A DNA stretch of 64,000 nt from the NCBI GenBank assembly GCA_036873135.1, contig JAPTYO010000017.1, positions 13,702,001-13,766,000 of the forward strand, in the 5' to 3' direction. A program made the translations under genes and the position numbers. Below the pieces are notes generated by a model that worked only from the letters and a program-made list of their open reading frames with translations, was not told the DNA's origin and ran no database searches. Origin of the DNA: Clarkia xantiana subsp. parviflora. Its lineage: Eukaryota; Streptophyta; Magnoliopsida; Myrtales; Onagraceae. Positions 46,166-55,096 of the stretch are shown one piece after another; position 1 is the first letter of the stretch, and the number at the start of each line of letters is the position of its first letter.

Positions 46166-46705
46166 ATGGCTTAACCGATACAGTTCTACGAACCTCGCAA
46201 CCTTGACGACATGGATTATGATGCATGGAGAGATAATGTTATGGAGCTCCTAATCGCTGCGGATCTTGTCAATCAAGTCAATCCGAAAGAAAAAAGGATA
46301 AGCCTGGACGAATATGAGAACCCACATGAGAGCAACAGCAAGAAAAGGTTGAGGAAGGATCGTAATGCACGAGAATTAATTCTCTCGCAACTGTCAACTG
46401 AAGTAAAAGGGGAGTTTATACAACTCAGCGCATTGCATCTTTGGTGTGCCATATACCTTCGCTTCGGTAAGGGTAAGGCCGCTGAAGCACGAGCCATAAT
46501 GGCAGAATACTACAGTATTCTATGCAGTGATGACGGTGTAATAGTCTTTCATGATCCCGCTGACGAGTTAGACGTATGGACAAGGGCTCGGAAAGTAATG
46601 AGAATGTTTCCTCTTTTATGGTTTGTTGACGAAAAAGGGCTCACGCGTCTGTTCACATCGATTAAGACGACAATAGACCTATTCGAATCAGATGATAAAG
46701 AATGA
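46166..46705 (+). pseudogene. Copia-C gag N-terminal fragment
   Basis: An ATG at 46166 is followed after one codon by TAA; the frame then stays open to 46705, with EPRNLDD, DYDAWRDNVMELLIAADLV, EVKGEFIQL and RFGKGKAAEARAIMAEY. These are the patterns of the N-terminal half of Copia Gag. No zinc knuckle or protease follows. A downstream ATG at 46211 gives 164 codons, but the original start was probably 46166. Confidence 0.7.
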
Positions 46706-46987
46706 ACCTTTTCGAAAGAATCTGAGGCATTCGATGACAGATTCATCAGTATGTTGAAATGCTTGGCAACCCCCGGCAACAAAAGGTCTAAACGATGATC
46801 TGGTGCGATAACCACCATGGTATGAGTACCTTCACAGTACAACTCGGTTAAGACGACCATCATTCTTCTTCGTGATTGCTTCAAGTTTGAGATCTGAGAC
46901 CCCAGTATTATTTATGTTGGTTTTCCGATTGTTCAGTTTTGTTTGAATTTTGGTTATTATTTTTTCGGATTCATTGAATAAAGTAGT
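46706..46987 (+). other. Unassigned tail of Copia-C
   Basis: Short non-coding stretch up to the Copia-E LTR. The five bases before that LTR are GTAGT, but no matching copy was found because the other Copia-E end is missing. Confidence 0.4.
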
Positions 46988-47165
46988 TATAGGAGTATAC
47001 TTACTCACTAACATATGTACACACTAAGTTAGTTAGTTGATTAGTGTTAGTTAGTGATACTTAGTGTTATCTGCTCCTAGTATAAATACCATCTCATATG
47101 TACATTGTAAACTGATTTGGTCTAATAAGAATACATTGCATATTCCAAATCCTCTCCACTGAATA
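46988..47165 (+). repeat. 5' LTR of Copia-E
   Basis: TATAGGAGTATAC...CACTGAATA, 178 bp, ending directly at the primer site. It starts TATAGG like Copia-D and also lacks TG/CA ends. TATAAATA at 47081-47088. The left edge is inferred by comparison with Copia-D. Confidence 0.75.
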
Positions 47166-47178
47166 TGGTATCAGAGCA
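47166..47178 (+). promoter_or_regulatory. Primer binding site of Copia-E
   Basis: TGGTATCAGAGCA immediately after the LTR, no spacer, as in Copia-D. Confidence 0.93.
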
Positions 47179-47288
47179 CGGCGATTTCTTGGAGCCCAAA
47201 CAACCTTCATCTTTTCGATTTCTTGGAGATCAAGCAAGCCTCTAGATTACTGATTTCTTCTGGATTCTTTGCTACAATTCTTCAATTG

Positions 47289-48161
47289 TGTTAAGTTATG
47301 AGATCTTGGTCAACGGGGTGTCGGCTTCGATCTCACTCCTTACGAGGGATGTGTGTGATCCGGTCTTCTTAAGTCGCCTTGTCTTTGCCTATGTCCTTCT
47401 TCCTTTCCTTCTTCCCTTGGTTCCTTCTCTTCTTCTCTCCCTTTGCCCTGCAAAAGGGGCAGTACCAGACACGGAGGAGGGGGGGGGTGGTGCCTGGTGA
47501 ACCCTCTCCGATGCCTAAGTCAGAACTATATTTCTAGAGAGATAAAGCTAGAGAGATGTCAGAGCTAAAATGTCCAATTAGCCAAGATGATCAAATGAGT
47601 TGTGAAGGTGGGGTATTTATAGGCAACGATGTCATTAAGGTGGCTTAATGACATTGTTAACCTCTAAACACAATTAATTAACCTTTAAGCATATAATTAA
47701 GACCTTAGGATTCGGAGGAGGTAGGCGGAGTGGACCGAGCATGGGCGTCTGAGAGGGGTGTCGGGACCCTTGGGGGGGAGGGATCCGACCCCCAAGGGTA
47801 GGGGTTGGGTGAGGGCACCCAACCCCTCCTAGGGAGGGTGGGGTTGGCCAACCCCATCCCTCCTAGGAGGGATCGGGTCAGCCGACCCGATCTCTCCTAG
47901 GAGAGATCGGGTTGGTCCACCCGATCTCCCCTAGGGGAGATCGGGTCGGCTGACCCGATCTCCCCTAGGGGAGGTCGGGTGTGGCCACCCGACCTCACCT
48001 AGGTGAGTCCTTCATCGTCGGACGGGCGCTTCGGCCCCGTCCGAGCCGTCGGTGTTCTCGCGAAGTGTCCGGGTTGAAGTTTCGATTTGCAATCATAAAT
48101 GGGACGATAAAAATACAACGGTTCGGAAGTCAACGGGTTCAAATTGGGCGTATATCCATCA
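47289..48161 (-). repeat. 3' LTR of G3
   Basis: TGTTAAGTTATGAG...TATATCCATCA. Contains the palindrome array at 47801-48006 and a minus-strand TATAAATA at 47614-47621. Confidence 0.97.
47801..48006. repeat. Palindrome array in G3 LTR (left copy)
   Basis: Alternation of large inverted repeats (GGGGTTGGGTG/CACCCAACCCC; TGGGGTTGG/CCAACCCCA; GATCGGGTC/GACCCGATC twice; GATCGGGT/ACCCGATC; GGTCGGGTG/CACCCGACC) with CCTAGG-centred palindromes (CCCTCCTAGGAGGG, CTCTCCTAGGAGAG, CTCCCCTAGGGGAG twice, CTCACCTAGGTGAG). Arms differ between units but nearly all remain self-complementary. Confidence 0.95.
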
Positions 48162-48177
48162 CATGCCCCCGAGTCAA
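48162..48177 (-). promoter_or_regulatory. Polypurine tract of G3
   Basis: Minus strand TTGACTCGGGGGCATG against the LTR, matching that of G0 (GACTCGGGGGCAAA). Confidence 0.75.
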
Positions 48178-49739
48178 CCAATGGCCTAACCCTTGATTGA
48201 CTCTATTTTAGGATGGTATGACACGCGCAATTTGAAACCGGGATTTTACCTTCTTTGTCTGAACGCTTACTTACCCTTAGATGCGTGCCTCTGACCCTGC
48301 CCCCCTGTCTACTGAGATAGAGGAATTGTAAACGTCAGAGTAGCACGGACGTGTGCCTAGACACGCGTCCGTCTGAGGTGGGAGTAATAAACTTATCTCT
48401 GCTACAGGTGTATATTCAAAAAATACACACTTGTACCGGGGTGTGATACAAATGCAACTAAATAACTTACGCTTCCACTTCATGCCGGGATTTCATCTAA
48501 GTGAGGAAAAATTAATTTTGGCCAAAAATTTTCTTAAGTATGGAATGCTCTAAAAATAAAACTATCTTGATAATTCCTCTAAGTATGGGAGTATACTTAG
48601 CTATAGGTGAAAGAGATAAAAAAGATGATCTTTTCTTGGCCCTTAGATTTTACTTAAGGCTAGATGGATGGTGGCGATTAAAACCCCTAAAAAACCCTAT
48701 CATCCTTTTAACATAAAAGAGGAGAGTTAGAGAAATACCTCCAATAGTCACCATAGCCACCATAGCCACCATCTTTCTTTTTCCACTCACCCTTGGAGAG
48801 CAAGGCAAGTTTGAGAGCACCTCCAAGGAGGAGGACCGGCCGGAATTTCCACCAAGGAGCAGAAATCCAGCCGGCAACCCAGCCAAGGCCGACGAGAAGT
48901 GGCCACCAGCACGGGCGAAGACGACCGGTGGACCAGCAGCTCGGGACGGCGGCTCGTTTTCCGGCGACGGCTGACAGGCGAAGGCGACGCGGCGTCGGGA
49001 GACTTCAACGGCGGGCTCCTCTCCGGCGACGGCAGCTTTGAATCCAGCCGGGCTTGTCGACGGCGGGACCAGGCAGCTCCGGCGAGGTCAGGGGCGGATT
49101 CCGACGGCGGAGGGACAGCCGGGAACGACTCCGGCGACGACGGGATTGGGACTCCGGCGAGGGGCTGATTCCAATCGATTTCAAAATTCGAATTCCGGAC
49201 CCGTTTATCACATCGGGTCGGGTTTTCCAAAGGTCCGCTCTTTTCCTTTTCGTTGCCGTATCAAATGTCGATTTTTGAATCGTTGATATTTGATTGCCGA
49301 TGCTTGATTGCCGATGTTTGATTAAATGTGGGATTGCCGTAGATAGCCGTTGGTAATTGCGGATTTTGGGGAAAAATGTTTGCCGGTCGTCCGGATATGG
49401 TTTCTTGTCCGATTGGGTTATCCCGGTCTTGAATTTGATGTTGTGCCGCCGTTGGTATATTAATCCTTGTTGGAGGGTATAATGGTAATTTTTTCCAAAA
49501 CCCGACCTTAGGCTTGGATAAAATTATTTGACTTGGTTGCTGTAGCGTTCTTGACTTGTGCTGACTGTCTTTGCTGGGTGTCTTTTGATCTTTGATTGTT
49601 GTCGTTGGTCGAGTGTCGGAGTATTTCCGGTTCCTCGGAAATTTCTCTTATCCTGATACCCGTCGTGTCGTGGCAGGTACTATACTCCTGGTGGTGTCCA
49701 CGTACGCAGACTCTTCAGAGACGCCGTATTCTCCGAAGG
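48178..49739 (+). other. Upstream and leader region of G3 antisense gene
   Basis: Non-coding on present evidence. 48790-49170 is strikingly GC-rich with CCGGCGACGG-type words, like the leader of a plant gene, and sits between AT-richer flanks. Overlapping open frames on both strands here are compositional. The promoter was not pinpointed. Confidence 0.5.
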
Positions 49740-52140
49740 ATGAGTGAGTTCCCTTTTTTCTCTTCCTTTTCGGTCGCGTTGCTTCCTTTTCTATTGCTAG
49801 CTTAGTACCGTGGCCTTCATTGGGGTGTTAGTCGAAATTTGATTTGTGCTTTGGGGGTTTCCTGCTACCTTTGCCTTAGGTCTTGCTATCCTGTCAGAGA
49901 ACCTTCTCACTAGGTCCGATTACAACGAACATGTCACTCTAGGGAATATCTGTCCCCTAGATGAGCCTCTGTATCCTTTTCTCCCCTCCTTGGGGAACAC
50001 TCGAGCGACGGTGACGGAGCCTCCCATAGGGACGGTCGCCGTATACCCTTCTCAGATCCGATTCGGGCTGAGACTGCCTTACTGTGACGAGCTTATAGAA
50101 TTGAGCAGGTTCTTCAGGATTTCTCCTGTGAACCTTGCCCCCAGTGCCCTCCGCGTCTGGGTGGGCTTCCGGGTATTGTGCCATTGGTACTCCTGGAAGT
50201 ACTCTCTCACTCTATTCCGATGCTTCTATCGGTTCCAGTACCGGACGAGGGTGGGGTTCGCGAGTTTCGTAACTCGCCACCCGACCTTCAAAGATCCCCG
50301 ATTCTCTGACTTTGGGTTGAGTGGGATCGAGTGGGATACCTCCCTCCGTTTTGTGACCCAGATTGACAATTCGGCCAGTCACTGGGCTAAGCACTACTTC
50401 TTCATTACGGACCGGTATGTCACTTGGTCGGTCTTGAATGAGGATCGGTCCGACGGTTGGCCTGCTTTTGGAGAGTTCTCTTCGGATGATTTGAAGACTA
50501 TGAAGATCATTCACGAGAGCAACAGGACCCGGTCTTACTGCCCCGTGTCTCTAATAACTGAGACAGATCTTTACGAGGCCGGGATCAGTCTGACTCCTGA
50601 CTCCGGGGGTTCGGTATGTCACTTGGTCTTTCCATCTTTATTTACCTTCTGCTCTTCCTTTGTAGGTTGGTTTCATGGAAAAACCTATAACATGCAGGGA
50701 GCCCCTGTTGATCTGAGCAAGAGGAAGGCTCCTTCCAGTTCTGCTTTGAAGAAATCCCCCCTGCCTGGGAAGAAGGCTGGAGCCTCTGTTATGCTTTCTC
50801 TCATTTGCTTCTTTATGGTGTAACTTATGTTTTTCCTTATCTTGTTTTTCTTACCTTGCTAGGGCGCTCCCCCTTGGTGACTGAGAGGGTCGTCTCCGTT
50901 GGTAGAGACTCTGGACCTTCCAAGTCCAAACCGCGGAGGTCTGATTCTGAGGCCGGGGCCTCGGCTGCTAAGAGAAAGAAGGCTGTGGATCCTGCTTCGC
51001 CTACTGCTCGTCCTCCGACCCTATCTCGTGATAAGGAGATGGTGGTCGAAGAGGTGCCTTCCCTAGCTGATAAAGGGAAGGGACCTGCTGGTGGTGGTTC
51101 CCCTGCCCCCCAGCCGAGGGCACGGTCCTCAGGTATGATCTCTACCTTATTATTGATCCTTCTATGTTTATACTATCCTTTGACTTGCTTTGCTTGTGTA
51201 GGTGGGCCTCCGACTTTAAGTCGGAAGGATTTCGCACGGCTGACTGATGAAGATGTTATTGGGTCTGAGTGGACTCCCTTCGCTGGTCTGAAGGAGTTCC
51301 ACCTCGATAGTACCTCCTCTCTGCGGACTCCTGAGGTTGGCGTCCGGGTACTCCGTGGCGCCGTCCCCCCTGGCGATCGTGTTGCTTCGCCCAAGTCTCC
51401 TGGGGAGACTCGGCGCTTTGTTCAGGGGGTACTCTCTCGTTATGCACCTGTAAGTTGTTCCTTGCTTTCCTTTCATTACTTTCATAATGGCTATCTTTCG
51501 GTCATTCACCCTTTGTTTGTATTGTTAGGGTATATCTGACATGGTTAACATGTCCTCGCTCGTGCTCGAGTTATCTGACGAGAGGAAGACCCTTGAGGAC
51601 AGCCAGGTCTCTCTCAAGGCGGAGGTCGCCACTGCTGCCGAGAAGGCGCGTATATCTGATTTGAGGCTGCAGGAGCTCCAGAGCCAGGTGTCCTTGCTTG
51701 AAGCCACTGTGGGCAGTTTGCGTCGGGAAGCTGAGGTTGCCGCGTCTGTCCATTCTGAGGAGCTGCGGAGGTTGGAGACTAAGTGTCGGGCGGAGGAGAG
51801 GGCTGTCGCAGTATCTGAGTATAAAGCCTCCTCTGCCTTCACCGCCGATTATAGCACGCGTCTCACTCAGGAGATGAACCAGTTCGGTGAGTATCTGGTT
51901 GATCACATATATCGGATTGATCCTCAGTTCCCGTTTGGTGACCTTGGTGACTTTGGGCCATATGCCGCTGGCTACGCGACTGTTCTGGTGGGTCAGGCTG
52001 CTGTCGCAGACGAGGCTGCCCCAGCCCAGGTGGATGCTACACCTGTGGAGATTGGTACCTCAGATTCCTCTTCCTCATCTATTTCCGCTGGCGGTTCAGG
52101 TTCAGGGGGTGAGGGTGACTCCCCCGAGGCTTCTGACTGA
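49740..52140 (+). CDS. G3 antisense gene (putative gypsy-type transposon protein)
   Basis: Plus strand, opposite to gag. Proposed exons: 49740-49743 (ATGA); 49880-50613; 50698 to about 50794; about 50864-51132; 51202-51449; 51529-52140 (TGA). Introns with good ends: 49744-49879 (GTGAGT...TTAG), 50614-50697 (GTATGT...TGCAG), 51133-51201, and 51450-51528 (GTAAGT...TTGTTAG, phase 0). The joint near 50800-50860 is unclear. The main domain contains GLRLPYCDELIELSRFF and RVWVGFRVLCHWYSWKY; the middle is basic and Pro/Ser-rich; the last exon is a coiled coil (QSQVSLLEATVGSLRREAEV) with a Ser/Gly tail. No premature stop in the conserved exons. It resembles the putative gypsy-type transposon family; function unknown. 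Confidence 0.75.
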
Positions 52141-52580
52141 GTTGTTTATCTCATACTATCCTTGTATATATGACTACACTCCTTCTCCCCTTGTACGGGT
52201 TGAGTGTCTTTTGAGATTGTGATGGTGTTTGTTGTTACTTTCCTTTGCCGCATTATGTTGTTGACTACGTGGTTTGTTTGCCTTTATATTAGTGCTTCTC
52301 ATGCTTTTGTATGTATCTCTTCTCATGATGCCTCCCTATGCCTTGTGTATGGCTCTTTGGGTATGGACCCTTCCCTTGATATATTTCCTTTACTTATCCT
52401 TCTTTCGTGGTTTCCTTCATGTCATACCTGTCACTTCATAAAGAAAAAACATTACTTGTTCTTCACATTACTTTACTTAGAAATTTCTTTCTCATGGTAT
52501 CCTTCTGAGTATGGTATCCTTCTAAACATGGTATGATGATCTCTTCTGATACCCCTTACACGGTATACGTTGTACTGTTA
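52141..52580. other. Spacer after the G3 antisense gene
   Basis: AT-rich, no convincing gene; presumably the 3' untranslated region of the plus-strand gene. No terminator-like signal identified with confidence. Confidence 0.45.
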
Positions 52581-52890
52581 GGCCAAAGATACGCTCTTGG
52601 TGGGCGTCGAAATCTGTTCACGAGACAGGCTCTCGGACGGCACTTAACGTTTCACAGGATAGGCTCCCGGAGGGCACAGGTTAGTCCACCAATACCTTCT
52701 TGACGGGTGTCAAACTGTTCACGAGACAGGCTCTCGGACGGCACTTAACGTTTCACAGGATAGGCTCCCGGAGGGCACAGGTTAGTCCACCAATACCATA
52801 CCTTCTTGACGGGTGTCAAACTGTTCACGAGACAGGCTCTCGGACGGCACTTAACGTTTCACAGGATAGGCTCCCGGAGGGCATAGGTTA
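52581..52890. repeat. 101-106-bp tandem repeat in G3 (3 units)
   Basis: Anchor GTTCACGAGACAGGCTCTCG at 52616, 52717 and 52823. Includes the hairpin CGAGA-CAGGC-TCTCG. The last spacing is 5 bp longer because ATACC is duplicated. Confidence 0.95.
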
Positions 52891-53416
52891 GACCAAAGAT
52901 ACGCTCCTGGTGGGCGTCGAACTGGTAGTTTGAAATCTACCTCAAGATACGCTCTTGGGGGCGTCGAACTGGTAGTGTTTTTTCTACCTCAAGATACGCT
53001 CTTGGGGGCGTCGAATCTGGTGGGTTGCAAATCCACCTCAAGATACGCTCCTGGGGGCGTCGAATTCGTAGTTTTTGGAAACCACTCTCAAGATACGCTC
53101 TTGGTGCGTCGAAGTCGTAGTGTAATAACTACTCTCAAGATACGCTCTTGGGGGCGTCGAAGGTTGTAGTATGAACACTACTCTCAAGATACGCTCTTGG
53201 GGGCGTCGAAGTTCGTAGTTTTTGGAAACCACTCTCAAGATACGCTCTTGGTGCGTCGAAGGTCGTAGTATGAACACTACTCTCAAGATACGCTCTTGGG
53301 GGCGTCGAATGTCGTAGTACGAAGACTACTCTCAAGATACGCTCTTGGGGGCGTCGAATGTCGTAGTACGAAGACTACTCTCAAGATACGCTCTTGGGGG
53401 CGTCGAAGGTTGTTGA
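52891..53416. repeat. 48-59-bp hairpin tandem repeat in G3 (about 11 units)
   Basis: Each unit has CAAGATACGCTCTTGGGGGC (stem CAAGA/TCTTG around TACGC) followed by GTCGAA and a second small inverted repeat whose arms vary: GGTAG/CTACC (52924-52941), GGTGG/CCACC (53019-53037), GTAGT/ACTAC (53166-53181). The array is related to the preceding one through the first stem. Confidence 0.95.
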
Positions 53417-53670
53417 CTTGAAGTCATATCTGTGTAAGGATAACTTGGTGATTGTAACATCACATTCACTAGAAATACTTTTGAATAACTACTACTCTCT
53501 TAGGAGCATTCATGTTTTTGTACACTCGGGATGCCTTGGTGCACCAAGACATCCTTTGTAGGAAATGAAAGATAGTTGTAGAGTTGGAGTAACTTCGTGA
53601 GTTCTCCTTCTCAAGAGTTGTTTTTTGAAAAGCTTGTAAAGCTAAAACATGCGAAATGCTAGATATGAAA

Positions 53671-54229
53671 CTAAGGATATGGGGTGGTCACTGTGTCTGT
53701 TGCCACGTACTCTTTGAAGCTTCCATTGTAGATCATTTCTTCCACTTCCACCTTCAACACCATGCAATTGTTGGTTCGATGCCCCCAGGTCCCATGGTAC
53801 TCACACCAACCCTGTGCATCCTTACCAAGGAAGGCCTTGCCTTCCTCCCTGCATGCTGGCAGCTCTTGCTTGAGGCGCTTGTGGAAGATTTCTTCTATGC
53901 TGAGTGTGAGGGGTGTGAATGTGAAATTGACACCTCCTCCCAATGTGTCTGCTTCTCTTCCTTTCTCTGGAACTTCATCCAACTGTTCCACTTCTTGTTC
54001 AAATGCCCTATCCAGCCTTGTCTTGAGCTCTCTCATTGTGCTCGTCATAACCATCTCATAGAGCCCTCCATAAGTCTCGAATGAGCTTGGATGCATGTTT
54101 CTGATGAATGCTCTGACTGCTTCTCCCCTTGTGATGCCCATGTTGGCACCATAATCAAAGAATCTCTGGAAATAACTTGATATAGACTCCTGCGGCATTT
54201 GCTTAATATCATCTATTTAGCGAAAGCCT
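53671..54229 (-). CDS. G3 second, partial gag
   Basis: In the same frame as the protease region but after TAA; begins IDDIKQMPQESISSYFQRF. This parallels SIDDVKQEYDETLASYYTRF in the first gag, so it starts in mid-capsid. It continues GEAVRAFIRNM (first gag GEIIRAFIRNL) and ends with WCEYHGTWGHRTNNC, a knuckle-like C/H motif, then YNGSFKEYV. About 180 codons are open. It occupies the place of RT. First ATG at 54196-54198. Confidence 0.75.
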
Positions 54230-55093
54230 CTTAGGATGGAGTCCCTTGTCCTGCTCCCTATTATGGTGTCTGGCTGCCAAGGTATGGATGTCACCTTCAC
54301 AGCCTTGCCCCTGTGTCTCCTTGTAGGCACTGTTTGAAAAAATTGCCTGCTCAGGCGGAGTGTCACTCCACTCTTCCTCCTTCCTTGCCTTTGTCTCCCT
54401 CCCCTCCTTCTTTTATTCTGGTTGGCTCCTGCCATGACCACAGCCACTGTGTCTGTCCTGTGTGATCCATGTCTCATTGAATTGACATAGCATTGTCTTG
54501 CAGTACGTTGATCACCCAGGACCTCTCCCACTCCGTTCTCCGTGATGTACTTCAGCTTCTGGTGAACAGTGGATGGCACTATTTCATATGGATTTATGGT
54601 TGTCCTTCCTAGGATCCCATTGTAGGCTCCCAGGCTTTCAACCACCAAGAAATTGACATTTACCTTCAGCTGGGTCCATCCTTGGCCCATGGTCACTGGC
54701 AATGTTATCATCCCCAGGGGGTAGCTTGTTGCCCCTGAGAAGCCAACTAGAGGGAAGTTGACCGCATTGATGTCTCCTTTGGTTTTCCCTATCTCTTCCA
54801 ACACTCTCAGGCTTAGGAGGTCAGCTGAGCTGCCCCCATCCACCAAAATTCTCTTTACATCAAAATTATCAATATCTAAAGTAATAACTAGAGCATCATC
54901 GTGTGGAAAGACGATGTGGCTTTTGTCCTTCTCCGAGAACTCTATCTTCACTTCTTCTCCTTCTCTTGGTCTTTTCCTCCACCTTGGCACTGAGCTTAGC
55001 TTGGATGCATAGACTTCCCTTGCATTAGCAGTTGGGCCGCCTGATGCTGCCCCCCCATGTATCATGTTGATGACTCCTCTTTTGTTAGGTGGA
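54217..55093 (-). CDS. G3 protease region
   Basis: Retroviral-type aspartic protease similar to that of G1/G2 pol: VINMIHGGAASGG lead-in, HDDALVITLDIDNFDVKRIL, catalytic DGGSSADLLSL, SYPLGMITLP, NAIIGRTTIN-like YNGILGRTTINP, and VGEVLGDQRTARQCY. A basic tail follows and ends in TAA (about 54217-54219) with no RT. One base out of frame from gag: the gag frame ends at 55097 while the protease frame is open from about 55140. Confidence 0.88.
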
Positions 55094-55096
55094 GGG

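Larger units (their letters stand above)
43580..46987 (+). mobile_element. Copia-C, 5' part of a retrotransposon
   Basis: LTR, primer site, 2-kb leader and a gag N-terminal fragment, ending at the Copia-E LTR. Its leader is homologous to that of Copia-A. No protease, integrase or RT. Either truncated before Copia-E arrived or a non-autonomous form. Confidence 0.75.
46988..47288 (+). mobile_element. Copia-E, 5' segment (left of G3)
   Basis: 5' LTR, primer site and the start of the leader, interrupted by G3. Continues at 57880 with the AATTG target duplication (47284-47288 and 57880-57884). Confidence 0.9.

Noticed and set aside
48787..49230. Pro/Ser/Arg-rich minus-strand frame of 147 codons and overlapping plus frames
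   Set aside because: All six frames are open because the stretch is GC-rich; no motif. Kept only as a GC-rich leader.
53038..53335. Minus-strand frame with repeated RAYLESS units
   Set aside because: Follows the hairpin tandem repeat; no start context or family.
52891..53416. CRISPR-like regular repeats
   Set aside because: Repeats and spacers are both similar between units, the setting is a plant retrotransposon and no cas genes exist; it is a tandem array.
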